Part shown: positions 8,131-17,153 of the stretch, piece by piece | Layout: each line of letters starts with the position of its first letter | Position numbering within the stretch: position 1 is the first letter of the stretch | Assembly (NCBI GenBank): GCA_017550745.1 | Contig: JAFZOG010000001.1 | Span: 1-64,000 of the forward strand | From: Clostridia bacterium | GTDB taxonomy: Bacteria; Bacillota; Clostridia; Christensenellales; Aristaeellaceae | DNA: 64,000 nucleotides | Direction of reading: 5' to 3' | Made by a program: the position numbers and the translations under genes | Notes under the pieces: model-generated | The model's database searches: none | What the model saw: only the letters and a program-made list of their open reading frames with translations | What the model was told of the DNA's origin: nothing

Positions 8131-9828
8131 ATGGTGAAATATCAGCATTTTGATCCCCGCCGCATGGCGGAGCTGGCCCACCATTATCTCACCAGCATGG
8201 TGGATGAAAAAAACGGATATCTTCCCTATTGGCTGATTCTGCCCAATCAGAAGCCGGCGGAGGCCGCCCACTGCCGGGTGGACGACGCGGAACTGGTGGG
8301 CTCCTGGTATGAAGGGCTGGACAGCGCCATGCAGGTGCTGGAAACGGAAGAAGGCAAGGAAGTGCTGGCGGGGTTTGAAGCCTTTCTGCGGAGCGCCTGG
8401 GGCCCGATGGGGCTCAGGTATCACAATCCCTATCCCTGGACGCATACCATGCACGCTTCCTTTCATGAAATGGGCTATATACTCCCCGCCCTGAACCGCA
8501 TCCTGCGGAAAAACCCCGGCGACAAAGAAATGGAAGAAAGGATCTCTGGGCTGGTGCTGGGCATGCGGTCCCTGGTGATCGAACGCAGGGTGCGCACCTT
8601 CTGGTCCGGCGATTCCCCGGAGGAAAAGCCTGTCTACGAGTTTCCCAACGACGTGTACCTGCTGGAGGGCGGCTTTGATCTGTCCCGCCACACGGGACGG
8701 GGGGAGCAGCCGATCCGCAACGCCGTGGTGATCCCCGCGCTGATGGCCCGGGCCCGGGAATGGGGGGACGAGGCAGCGCTGGATCTGGCCCAGGGCCTGG
8801 CGAACCAATTGCTGGGGCCCTCCCGTTATTTCAATTATCAATATGCTTTTTTCGGCCACGTGCATTCCGCCGTATGGGTCGCCAGCGGCCTTTGCGATCT
8901 GACCGACGCCACGGGCGATGCGGAGTATCTCCGGGCGGCGAAAGGCATTTACGATTATGTGCGCTCCATTTCCTCTTCCTTCGGCTGGGTGCCGGAATAC
9001 GCCCAATGGCATCCCATGCGGGAGGAGCACTGCGAAACCTGCGGCCTGAAGGATATGCTGGCCATGGCGGACAGGCTGATCCGCCACGGTTATCCGGAAT
9101 ACTGGCAGGACCTGCTGCTGTTTTCCCGGAATCAATTGGTGGAAAACCAAATCACCACCGCCGGTTACGTGGTGGTGGACAACAGCCGTCCGGATACCGA
9201 AAGCACCACCTGGCGGGACATCGACAAACGCATGATCGGCGGCTTCACGGGCGGTTCGCTGCCCAACAGCATTTCCTTAAGCAAATTCCGCTCCATCGCG
9301 GGCTGCTGCGCCGGCACCGCCCCCATGGCCATTCAGCTGGTGTGGGACCGGGCCGTGACAGAGGAGGCAGGCTGCTGGACGGTCAATCTTCCCATGGACC
9401 GGGAAACCGGCGCCTGGAAGCTGGAAAGCGATTACCCGGACCAAGGGGAAATCCGCCTGACGCTCAGGCAGGGCGGCCGGGCCGCATTTCGCCGCTATCC
9501 CTTCATGGGGCAAAATCTGGAATGCACGGTGAACGGCAAGGCCGCGCCTTTCCGGGAAGAAAACGGCTTGCTTCTGTCCCCGCCCCTTGCGCCCGGCAGC
9601 ACGGCGGCCCTGCGGCATCCGCTGCGCACCGTCAGAAAAAAAGAAACCGCCGCCGGGCAGGAATACACAGTGTTCTGGCGGGGGCCGGACGTGGTGGACA
9701 TCACGCCCCACGGAGAGCACCTGCGTCTTTACCAGCGCGATCTGCGGAAAAAAAAGGTGCTGCCCCGGCCTGAGGATGTCACCTACACCGGCGCGGCAAA
9801 TTACGGGCCCACCCAGCAGAAACGATAG
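8131..9828 (+). CDS. Divergent GH127-like (DUF1680-type) glycosidase
   Basis: A 565-residue cytoplasmic protein with an (alpha/alpha)6-type N-terminal two-thirds and a beta-rich tail. It is not an obvious match by overall sequence, but it keeps the unusual metal-thiolate active site known from GH127 beta-L-arabinofuranosidases. That site appears as a Glu-Thr-Cys triad (Glu302, Cys304 in HCETCG) and a downstream Cys-Cys pair (Cys392-Cys393 in AGCCAG). In GH127 the glutamate and three cysteines bind zinc and one cysteine is the nucleophile. I infer a retaining glycosidase of that superfamily; the sugar is unknown. No signal peptide. The PHP phosphoesterase follows 30 bases later. Confidence 0.65.
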   Translation: MVKYQHFDPRRMAELAHHYLTSMVDEKNGYLPYWLILPNQKPAEAAHCRVDDAELVGSWYEGLDSAMQVLETEEGKEVLAGFEAFLRSAWGPMGLRYHNPYPWTHTMHASFHEMGYILPALNRILRKNPGDKEMEERISGLVLGMRSLVIERRVRTFWSGDSPEEKPVYEFPNDVYLLEGGFDLSRHTGRGEQPIRNAVVIPALMARAREWGDEAALDLAQGLANQLLGPSRYFNYQYAFFGHVHSAVWVASGLCDLTDATGDAEYLRAAKGIYDYVRSISSSFGWVPEYAQWHPMREEHCETCGLKDMLAMADRLIRHGYPEYWQDLLLFSRNQLVENQITTAGYVVVDNSRPDTESTTWRDIDKRMIGGFTGGSLPNSISLSKFRSIAGCCAGTAPMAIQLVWDRAVTEEAGCWTVNLPMDRETGAWKLESDYPDQGEIRLTLRQGGRAAFRRYPFMGQNLECTVNGKAAPFREENGLLLSPPLAPGSTAALRHPLRTVRKKETAAGQEYTVFWRGPDVVDITPHGEHLRLYQRDLRKKKVLPRPEDVTYTGAANYGPTQQKR

Positions 9829-9858
9829 AAGAAATCTAAAAAGCAAGGAGGCAACACC

Positions 9859-10824
9859 ATGCGATGGATTTCCCCTTATTATGAGGAAGGAACGTGGCTG
9901 CGCGGCAACTTCCACACCCACACGGACGTATCGGACGGCAGCTATACCCTGGAAGAAGTCGTACACTACTTCATTCACGAATGCCGCACCAAGGCTTCTC
10001 CCTGGATGAACTACCGTTTCCTGGCGATCACCGACCACACCACCACCGGCAAAAAAGAAATGTACCGGCCCATCGTAAACCCGGATCCGGACAGCGAGGG
10101 CGAATACATCCTGATCGAAGGGCGGGAGGATTCCTACGGCCACCACATCCTGGGCATCGGCTGCCGCATGACCTTCCAGGAGGACATCATTCAAAAAAAA
10201 CATATGGATTATACGCCGGAGGATTACCAGCGCGTCATCGACGAAATCGTGAAGGACGGCGGCATCGCCATCCTGGCGCATCCCCACTGGCGGTACGCGG
10301 ATTATTTTTCCGGCGAGCTGGCCGCCTATCTGCAGCGGTACACCGCCATCGAAATCATCAACGGCGATTTGTATTCCGGCCCGGGCCACCTGGCCACGGA
10401 CGTATGGGACGCGGCCCTGACGGCGGGCAGGCGGGTATGGGCCACCGGCAATGACGATTTCCATTCCGTACGGGACATGCACAACGCCTGGAACATGGTG
10501 CTGGTCAGGGAAGAAACCAAAGAAGGCGTCCTGCAAGCCCTGCGGGACGGCAGCCTGTATGTTTCCAGCGGCGCGGTTTTTGAGCGCCTGTATACGGACG
10601 GCGACTGGATCGTGGCGGAATGCCACCACGATTCCCTGTTCGATCTGCCGGAAAAAACCTTCCGCTTTATCGGCCAGGGCGGCCAGCTGCGCCAGCTGCA
10701 GATGGGCAAAGGAAAAACAGCTGCCTACAAATACCAGGGCGACGAACAGTATATCCGTGTTGAAATGTGCTTAAGCTGGGGCATGGCCGCGTTTTCCCAG
10801 CCCTTCTATCCGGAAAAGGATTAA
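9859..10824 (+). CDS. PHP-domain phosphoesterase, CehA/McbA-like
   Basis: A 321-residue PHP-fold metallohydrolase. Metal-binding motifs appear in order: NFHTHTDVSDG near residue 17, AITDHT near residue 55, the AHPHWRY histidines in the middle and GNDDFHSV near residue 200. This pattern fits CehA/McbA-type members that hydrolyse phosphate or carboxylate esters. The beta-rich C-terminus after VSSG is a usual extra domain. The RBS is AAGGAGG eight bases before the ATG. The TAA stop overlaps the stop of the convergent GH125 gene by four bases. It lies between a GH127-like and a GH125 gene, so a phosphorylated glycan is a reasonable but unproven substrate. Confidence 0.85.
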   Translation: MRWISPYYEEGTWLRGNFHTHTDVSDGSYTLEEVVHYFIHECRTKASPWMNYRFLAITDHTTTGKKEMYRPIVNPDPDSEGEYILIEGREDSYGHHILGIGCRMTFQEDIIQKKHMDYTPEDYQRVIDEIVKDGGIAILAHPHWRYADYFSGELAAYLQRYTAIEIINGDLYSGPGHLATDVWDAALTAGRRVWATGNDDFHSVRDMHNAWNMVLVREETKEGVLQALRDGSLYVSSGAVFERLYTDGDWIVAECHHDSLFDLPEKTFRFIGQGGQLRQLQMGKGKTAAYKYQGDEQYIRVEMCLSWGMAAFSQPFYPEKD

Positions 10825-12101
10825 CCCAGGCAGCCCGCGGCTTTTTCCACGAACTCGCTGAAAATGGAATTGGCCCAGGCGAACCAGGGGCGCGTGAACC
10901 GGAAGGGATCGTCCTTGTGTACGCCCTCGTGCATGAGCAGGGTACCGGCGTCCATGTTTTCCAGCATATCGGCCAAACTGCGTATCTCCCCTTCGTCCGC
11001 AGCGGTCAGGCCCTGAATGCACAGGGAAATGGGCCAGATATAATCCGGCGGGGTGTGGGGGCTTCCGATGCCCTTGGCGCAGGCGCCCTCGAAATAATAC
11101 GGATTCGCGGGGCTGAGCAGCATACGGCGGGTGTTTTGGTATACCGGGTCGTCCGCCGGGACGCAGCCCAGATACGGCAGGCTCAGGAGGCTGGGCACAT
11201 TGGCGTCATCCATAAAATTCGCGTGCCCCAGGCCGTCCACCTCGTAAGCGTACACGGCCCCGAAGTCCGGGCGCTCAACGACCGCGTGCTGCCGAAGGCC
11301 CGCCTGGATTTCCTCCCGAAGCGCCCGGGCGCGGGCGGAAAGCCCGCTTTCAGGGGCCAGCGCGGTCAGCATTTCTTCCATTTGCTCCAGCGATTTGGCG
11401 GCGAAGAAATTGGCGGGGATCAGGTAGCCGTATTGGCAGGCGTCGTCACTGGGGCGAAAGCCGCTCCAGGTCATGCCGGTATAGGCCGCCGGCGCGCCTT
11501 TGCCTTCGTTGGAAAGCGTATCGGAAGGACGGCGGCAGTCGCGGCGGAAATAATACGGGGACCGCTCCATATGGCGCTGTTCGGTTTCCCACACGTCCAG
11601 GATCCGCTCCGCCGCGCGCAAAAACGCGGCGCTGCACCAAGCGGCGTTTCCCGCCGTTTTCCAGAAATGGCAGGCCAGGCGGATGGGATAGCACAGGGAA
11701 TCCACCTCATACTTCCTCTCCCAGATCCAGGGGCGCGCTTCGTCCGTCCAGGAAGTATCGTCCAGGTGGTTGCGGCGGTCGTTGGCCTCGCGGTTAAAGG
11801 CATTGGCGTAAGGATCCAGGCAGATGTACTGAAACTGCCGCTCAAGCAGGCCCAGGATGGCATAAAGCACCTCCCGGTTCTTCCCCGCGTGGGGCACGTA
11901 ATGGTACACCTGGGCCGAGGAATCCCTCAGCCACATGGCGGGAATGTCCCCCGTGACCAGGAACACCGTGCCGTCCGACCGCTGGAGCGTGGTGTCCCAG
12001 GTGCTGCGAAAGCAATTGCGGTACATATTTGCCAGCTTGCTTCTTCCGATCCGTGACAATTGATCGTATACGGGCTGCGTCGCTTCCTCCAGCCAATCCA
12101 T
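10821..12101 (-). CDS. GH125 exo-alpha-1,6-mannosidase
   Basis: GH125 enzymes are inverting exo-alpha-1,6-mannosidases that trim N-glycan cores and mannan backbones. Diagnostic stretches are VTGDIPAMWLRDSSAQ in the first 60 residues, ANDRRNHLDDTSW, and ERKYEVDSLCYPIRLA near residue 140. The later TGMTWSGFRPSDDACQYGY and ANFFAAKSL blocks also fit. The ATG at MDWLEE has GGGAGG about nine bases upstream, making it preferable to the start twelve codons earlier. Its length of about 426 residues is normal for the family. No signal peptide, so it works inside the cell. It converges on the PHP gene with overlapping stops. Confidence 0.93.
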   Translation of the reverse strand: MDWLEEATQPVYDQLSRIGRSKLANMYRNCFRSTWDTTLQRSDGTVFLVTGDIPAMWLRDSSAQVYHYVPHAGKNREVLYAILGLLERQFQYICLDPYANAFNREANDRRNHLDDTSWTDEARPWIWERKYEVDSLCYPIRLACHFWKTAGNAAWCSAAFLRAAERILDVWETEQRHMERSPYYFRRDCRRPSDTLSNEGKGAPAAYTGMTWSGFRPSDDACQYGYLIPANFFAAKSLEQMEEMLTALAPESGLSARARALREEIQAGLRQHAVVERPDFGAVYAYEVDGLGHANFMDDANVPSLLSLPYLGCVPADDPVYQNTRRMLLSPANPYYFEGACAKGIGSPHTPPDYIWPISLCIQGLTAADEGEIRSLADMLENMDAGTLLMHEGVHKDDPFRFTRPWFAWANSIFSEFVEKAAGCLG

Positions 12102-12221
12102 AGCGCTGTATCCTCCCTGCGTTTTTCTTTTCACCACCTATACTATATCAGATCGTTTCCCGGTTTTCCAGCTTTTTGTTGTTCTTCCATCACAAAAACA
12201 GGCAAAAAGGAAAGTGAGCTT

Positions 12222-12980
12222 ATGAAAATCGTTACCTTCAATCTGCGCTGCGACCGCCAGCAGGACGGAGAAAACTGCTTTATATACCGCCAGCCGCTGA
12301 TCCTGCGGGCAATCGGCCGGGAGGAGCCGGACGTGATCTGCTTTCAGGAGGTGCTGCCCCACATGGCGGCCTGGCTGAAAAAAAGCCTTACGGATTATTA
12401 CGCCGTGGGCTGCGGCAGGGGGCAGCTGCTGGACGGCGAGCAAATGACGGTGGCCTTCCGGAAGGATCGGTACCAATTGCTGGAAATGCGCACCTTCTGG
12501 CTTTCCGAAACGCCGAAGGTGCCCGGCAGCCGCTATCCCGACAGCTCCTGCCCCCGCACCTGCACGGACGCCGTGCTCCTGGAGGAAGAAAGCGGCCAGG
12601 TCTTCCGCGTGCTCAACACCCATTTGGATCACAGAGGCGTGAACGCCCGGGAACAGGGGCTCAGGCAGATCCTGCGCCATGCCGGGTCGGCGGACTTCTT
12701 TCCCGACGCGCCCATGATACTGGCCGGAGACTTTAACGCGGAACCGGAAAGCGAAGAGCTGCGCCCCCTCCGCGAAGATCCCTGCCTGACGGACGTGACG
12801 GCGCATATCGGCGCCACCTATCACGGCTATGGAAAGGACGAAGCGTCGCAGATCGATTATATCGTGCTGCGGGGGCCGATGCGCTGCACAGGGGTGAGAA
12901 AATGGACGGACGTGGAAAACGGCGTATTCCTTTCCGACCATTATCCGGTATGCGCTGAAATCAGCTGGGAATCCCGCTGA
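12222..12980 (+). CDS. Endonuclease/exonuclease/phosphatase (EEP) family protein
   Basis: A 252-residue EEP-fold hydrolase. The metal and catalytic signatures are all present: FNLRCD at the start, CFQEVLP (Glu), NTHLDHRG, LAGDFNAEP, SQIDYI and the closing SDHYPV (Asp-His). EEP proteins cleave phosphodiesters or phosphomonoesters in nucleic acids, lipids or sugars. This small stand-alone type, among glycosidases, is more likely to act on a small molecule or glycan phosphate than on DNA (inference). The ATG at MKIVTF has AAAGGAAAG upstream; longer in-frame starts run into the divergent GH125 promoter region. GH78 begins 39 bases after its stop. Confidence 0.88.
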   Translation: MKIVTFNLRCDRQQDGENCFIYRQPLILRAIGREEPDVICFQEVLPHMAAWLKKSLTDYYAVGCGRGQLLDGEQMTVAFRKDRYQLLEMRTFWLSETPKVPGSRYPDSSCPRTCTDAVLLEEESGQVFRVLNTHLDHRGVNAREQGLRQILRHAGSADFFPDAPMILAGDFNAEPESEELRPLREDPCLTDVTAHIGATYHGYGKDEASQIDYIVLRGPMRCTGVRKWTDVENGVFLSDHYPVCAEISWESR

Positions 12981-13019
12981 AAAGGAGGAGGAAGCGCTGT
13001 CTAAAAGGAGGCGGCAGTC

Positions 13020-15383
13020 ATGAAGTTTTCGGAGCGGTTTATCAAAGCCTCACGGGAAATCTGCGATTTTGACAGGCACGTGCCCGCGCCGTATATCAGA
13101 AAGACGTTTTTTCTGGATATAGAGCCCCGGCAGGCGGAAATCACCATCTGCGGGCTGGGCTTTTACGAGCTGTACATCAACGGGAAAAACATCACCAAAG
13201 GGCCGCTGGCCCCCTATATCAGCAACCCGGACGACGTATGCTATTATGACCGGTACGATCTAAACGGCCTGCTGGGAAAGGGAAAAAACGCCCTGGGCGT
13301 CATCCTGGGCAATGGGTTTCGGAATGCTTTCGGAGGCTTCGTATGGGATTTTGACAAAGCGTCCTGCCGCGGCGCGCCGACGGTAGCCCTGTGCCTGGAA
13401 GTGTCCGACGGAGAAAGGACGTATTCTTTGGAGGCGGACGAAACCTTCCGAACGCATCCCTCCCCCATTCTGTTTGACGATGAACGGATGGGCTGCCGCT
13501 ATGACGCGCGGAAGGAAATACCGGGCTGGAACGAAGCGGATTTTGACGACAGCGGCTGGGATCATGTCCTGCCGGAAAAAAAGCCCCGGGGCATCACAAA
13601 GCTGTGCGAAGCGGAGCCCATCGCCGTGGCGGAAACGCTTATGCCCGTCAGCGTGACCTATTATGACGAAATCCCCTATTGCTATGAAAGCATGCGAAAC
13701 GACGCCGCGCCGTACAACGGCGCGATAGCACGGCAAGCATATGTTTACGATTTTGGCGTGAACAGCGCGGGCGTCACCCGGCTGTCCGTTCAAAACAGCG
13801 CCCCCGGCCAAACAATCACCGTCCGCCACGCGGAAGACCTGGTGCATGGCGGCGTTTCCGTCAATTCCACAATTTTCCTGCGCAAAAACACGGCCCGGCA
13901 GTACATCGAGTACGGACAGACGGACGTGTATATCTGCAAGGGCGGCGATGAAACGTTCACGCCGGTTTTCAAGTACGACGGCTTCCGCTACGCCATCGTG
14001 GAAGGGCTCACCAGGGAACAGGCGGCAAAGGACGCGGTCACATTCCTGGTCATGCATTCCGCCCTGAAAGAACGCGCCGGATTTTCATGCTCTGACCCCC
14101 TGCTAAACCAACTCCAGACCTGCGCCAGAAGATCAGACCTGTCGAACTTTTACTATTTCCCCACGGATTGTCCGCACCGGGAGAAGAACGGCTGGACGGG
14201 GGACGCGTCGGTTTCGGCGGAGCATATGCTGCTGAACCTGACGGCAGAGGGGAGCCTGCGGGAATGGCTGCTGAATATCCGCCTCGCCCAGCGTCCAGAC
14301 GGCGCGCTGCCGGGCATCGTGCCAACGGGCGGCTGGGGCTTTGCCTGGGGCAACGGCCCGGCGTGGGACAGCGTGTGCGTAATCCTGCCCTATTATATCT
14401 ACCGGTTCACCGGAAACAGGGACATCATCACCGAAAACGCGGCGATGATCCTGCGGTATCTGTTTTATATTTCAGGCAGGCGCGACGGGCGGGGCCTGAT
14501 CGCCGTAGGGCTTGGGGACTGGCTGGATCCGTTTCAGAAGGAACGGGGAAAAATCGCGTCGCCCCTTGTGGTGACGGACAGCGCCGTCGTTTATGATATG
14601 GCCTGTAAAGCCGCGTTTCTGTTTGCCCAGGCGGGCCTGGCCCTGGAAGCGGATTATGCCCGGGCCTTCGCGGAGGAAGTGAGAAGCAGCTTCCGGAAGC
14701 ACCTCGTCGATCCGGAAACCCAAACGGTGGAAGGGGATTGCCAGACCTCCCAGGCGCTGGCCATTGAAGCGGGGCTGTTTGACGAAAAGGAGCTGCCCGC
14801 CGCCCGGCGGCGCCTCGTTGAAATCATCCACCGGGACGGGGACGTGAACGCCTGCGGGATGATCGGCCTAAGGTATGTTTTCCACGCCCTCCTGAACGCC
14901 CGGGAAGCGGATCTGGCCTACCGGATGATCGTTTCCCCCGCCCGCTCCTGCTACGGGTATTGGATGAGGCACGGGGCGACTACGCTGTGGGAATGCTTCC
15001 CTGATCTGGACGCAGGCACGGAAGGCTCCAAAAACCACCATTTCATGGGCGATTTTTCCAGCCTGTTCATTCAGGAATTCGCGGGCCTGAAACCGAACCC
15101 GCATTTTACCGGCCCCAACGATTACGAGGTTTCGCCCCAATTCGTAACGGATTTGGAATGGGCGGAAGCGTATTATCGCGCGCCCTGCGGGAAAATATCC
15201 GTCCGTTGGAGCAGGGCCGCGGACGGCATCGCGATCCGCGTGTCCGCGCCGGAGGAAGCGAAGGGGAAGCTGATCCTGCCGAAGGGGTATGCCTTCCGGG
15301 ATCACGGAGAGGAACGGAAGCTGGAAGGCCTTCGCCAGCCGCTGGTCCTGACGGCAATCCCGGATGGCGCGGGCAGCGTGTGA
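13020..15383 (+). CDS. GH78 alpha-L-rhamnosidase, cytoplasmic
   Basis: A 787-residue family 78 enzyme that removes terminal alpha-L-rhamnose with inversion. The N-terminal half has the galactose-binding-like modules usual in GH78 (GLGFYELYINGKNIT near residue 42, LGVILGNGF). The (alpha/alpha)6 domain carries DCPHREKNGWTGDA, giving Asp383, Glu388 and Asp395. Glu658 follows in ATTLWE, with the spacing expected for the GH78 catalytic and sugar-binding acids. RBS AAAAGGAGG precedes the ATG. No secretion signal. It heads a two-gene plus-strand unit with the GH63-like gene. Confidence 0.94.
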   Translation: MKFSERFIKASREICDFDRHVPAPYIRKTFFLDIEPRQAEITICGLGFYELYINGKNITKGPLAPYISNPDDVCYYDRYDLNGLLGKGKNALGVILGNGFRNAFGGFVWDFDKASCRGAPTVALCLEVSDGERTYSLEADETFRTHPSPILFDDERMGCRYDARKEIPGWNEADFDDSGWDHVLPEKKPRGITKLCEAEPIAVAETLMPVSVTYYDEIPYCYESMRNDAAPYNGAIARQAYVYDFGVNSAGVTRLSVQNSAPGQTITVRHAEDLVHGGVSVNSTIFLRKNTARQYIEYGQTDVYICKGGDETFTPVFKYDGFRYAIVEGLTREQAAKDAVTFLVMHSALKERAGFSCSDPLLNQLQTCARRSDLSNFYYFPTDCPHREKNGWTGDASVSAEHMLLNLTAEGSLREWLLNIRLAQRPDGALPGIVPTGGWGFAWGNGPAWDSVCVILPYYIYRFTGNRDIITENAAMILRYLFYISGRRDGRGLIAVGLGDWLDPFQKERGKIASPLVVTDSAVVYDMACKAAFLFAQAGLALEADYARAFAEEVRSSFRKHLVDPETQTVEGDCQTSQALAIEAGLFDEKELPAARRRLVEIIHRDGDVNACGMIGLRYVFHALLNAREADLAYRMIVSPARSCYGYWMRHGATTLWECFPDLDAGTEGSKNHHFMGDFSSLFIQEFAGLKPNPHFTGPNDYEVSPQFVTDLEWAEAYYRAPCGKISVRWSRAADGIAIRVSAPEEAKGKLILPKGYAFRDHGEERKLEGLRQPLVLTAIPDGAGSV

Positions 15384-15453
15384 CGGGCAGCGGCATACGT
15401 CTTTTCCTGTTCTATGTTTCAAACAACCGGACAACAATAGGAGCGTGCTGGTC

Positions 15454-17145
15454 ATGATGAAGATGGATGTATGGGGGCAAGGAGCTCTTTTCGCTTTTTC
15501 CGGCCTGGAAGGAAAGACAAGCTATGATACCCAGCTTGTGGGCGTGCTGCTCGGAGATCATCCGGGGGTCCGTTTCCTGTCCTCCAATCCCTTTGCGCTC
15601 TATATGGACACCACCGGCGTTTCGGACCTCGTCTGGGACACCGTCGCCTCCGATATCGTGCTGGGAAAAGTCCTCCTCCAAAACGAATGGAAAAGGTTCT
15701 GCATCGCGTTTCAGTCAAACGCCACGGTGGTCGGAATCGTTCCCAGGGGACGTTTAAGGCTTGTCTTTGATTCAAGAAAAGCGGATCAAAGCGTATCCCT
15801 GAAAACAGACGAAACGGAAGATGCCTGCCGGTTCTGCCTGTCGCTGGAAGGAAACGCCGATTGCGGCGCGCAAATGATCGAAGAAATCATCGAAAGGCGC
15901 ATCGGCTTTTTTGACAGATTTCAGCCGGAGAATATGAAGGAAGACGTGGGGAAGGCCTATCTGCACGCCGTATCCGTCATGAAAACCCAGGTTTATTCAC
16001 CGGAAGGGATTTTCCGGCATCCCTGGACGACGCCGGACAGGTATCCCCACAGGAAGCTCTGGCTCTGGGATTCCTGCTTCCACAGCCTTGGCAATCATGT
16101 CATCAGCGAACGCCTGGCCATGGACACGATCCTTTCCCTGCTGGATACCCAGCAGCCGGACGGCATGATTCCGCATGCGGCGTCGCCCGATCAGCATACC
16201 GGAATAACGCAGCCGCCCCTGATCGCCTGGAGCGTTGAAAAAATCGTCAGACGAACGGGAAACACGGGCTTTGCCGCCCAATGCTACGGAGCGCTTACAA
16301 GCTATCTAAAGTGGGATATGGAGCACCGCAGGACGGAATCCGGATTATTCTATTGGCATATCAACAGGGATCAGGCCCATAACCGGTGCGATGAATCAGG
16401 GATGGACAATTGCTCCCGCTTTGACGACGTTGAAGAAATGGAATGCATTGATTTTTCCTGCTTCATGAAAAGGGAAGCCGAGGCAATGCGCTACCTGGCA
16501 GGCGTTCTGAAGAAGGATGCGGATGCCGAAAAATGGGCGGCGTACGCGGATACGCTTGCCCGCTTAATCAATGAACGGCTATGGGACGCGGAAGAAGGCA
16601 TGTACTTCGATTTTGAGCTGAAGACGCACAAGCTGCACAAATTTCCGTCTGTCTGCTCCTTCCTTCCGCTGTTTGCCGGCATTTGCTCCGAAAAGCAAAA
16701 GGACGCGCTGGTGGCGTCCCTGAAGGATGCAAACGCGTTCCATACGCCGTTCCCCATCCCCTCCATCCCGGTGTCAGCGCCCACGTTCGGAACGGATATG
16801 TGGTGCGGCCCTGTATGGATCAATTATGTCTATTTGGTTGCGGAGGGCTTATACCGCTGCGGGGAAAACAGCCTGGCCGATGAAATCGTCCGAAACACGG
16901 TGGAGGGAATCGCCCGTGCCTACACCAACGACGGCGTATTTTACGAATATTACGACAGCTTGGGCGCGGTGTCCTCCCCCAGGCTTGCGCGGAAAGGCAC
17001 GCCGGTCAGCCCCTACATATGCACAAAAAGAATCACCCAGACCATCCGGGATTACGGCTGGACAGCCACGCTCTACGCCGCCCTCGTTCATGAACACCCG
17101 GATCTGTTTTTGCCCGGCGGCGATGATCCGTATCGATACCGCTAA
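15454..17145 (+). CDS. GH63-like (alpha/alpha)6 glycosidase
   Basis: About 564 residues. A beta-rich N-terminal third leads into an (alpha/alpha)6 barrel with GH63/mannosylglycerate-hydrolase-type signatures: KLWLWDSCFH around residue 200, DGMIPH, ESGMDNCSRFD, TDMWCGPVWINY and the closing YEYYDSLG. GH63-like enzymes are inverting alpha-glycosidases acting on glucosides or mannosides; specificity cannot be read here. The ATG at 15454 has AGGAG ten bases upstream, while the frame extends back over the GH78 stop without an RBS. It may share a transcript with the GH78 gene 70 bases upstream. Next comes a convergent glycosidase with an 8-base gap. Confidence 0.8.
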   Translation: MMKMDVWGQGALFAFSGLEGKTSYDTQLVGVLLGDHPGVRFLSSNPFALYMDTTGVSDLVWDTVASDIVLGKVLLQNEWKRFCIAFQSNATVVGIVPRGRLRLVFDSRKADQSVSLKTDETEDACRFCLSLEGNADCGAQMIEEIIERRIGFFDRFQPENMKEDVGKAYLHAVSVMKTQVYSPEGIFRHPWTTPDRYPHRKLWLWDSCFHSLGNHVISERLAMDTILSLLDTQQPDGMIPHAASPDQHTGITQPPLIAWSVEKIVRRTGNTGFAAQCYGALTSYLKWDMEHRRTESGLFYWHINRDQAHNRCDESGMDNCSRFDDVEEMECIDFSCFMKREAEAMRYLAGVLKKDADAEKWAAYADTLARLINERLWDAEEGMYFDFELKTHKLHKFPSVCSFLPLFAGICSEKQKDALVASLKDANAFHTPFPIPSIPVSAPTFGTDMWCGPVWINYVYLVAEGLYRCGENSLADEIVRNTVEGIARAYTNDGVFYEYYDSLGAVSSPRLARKGTPVSPYICTKRITQTIRDYGWTATLYAALVHEHPDLFLPGGDDPYRYR

Positions 17146-17153
17146 GCCCGTCT

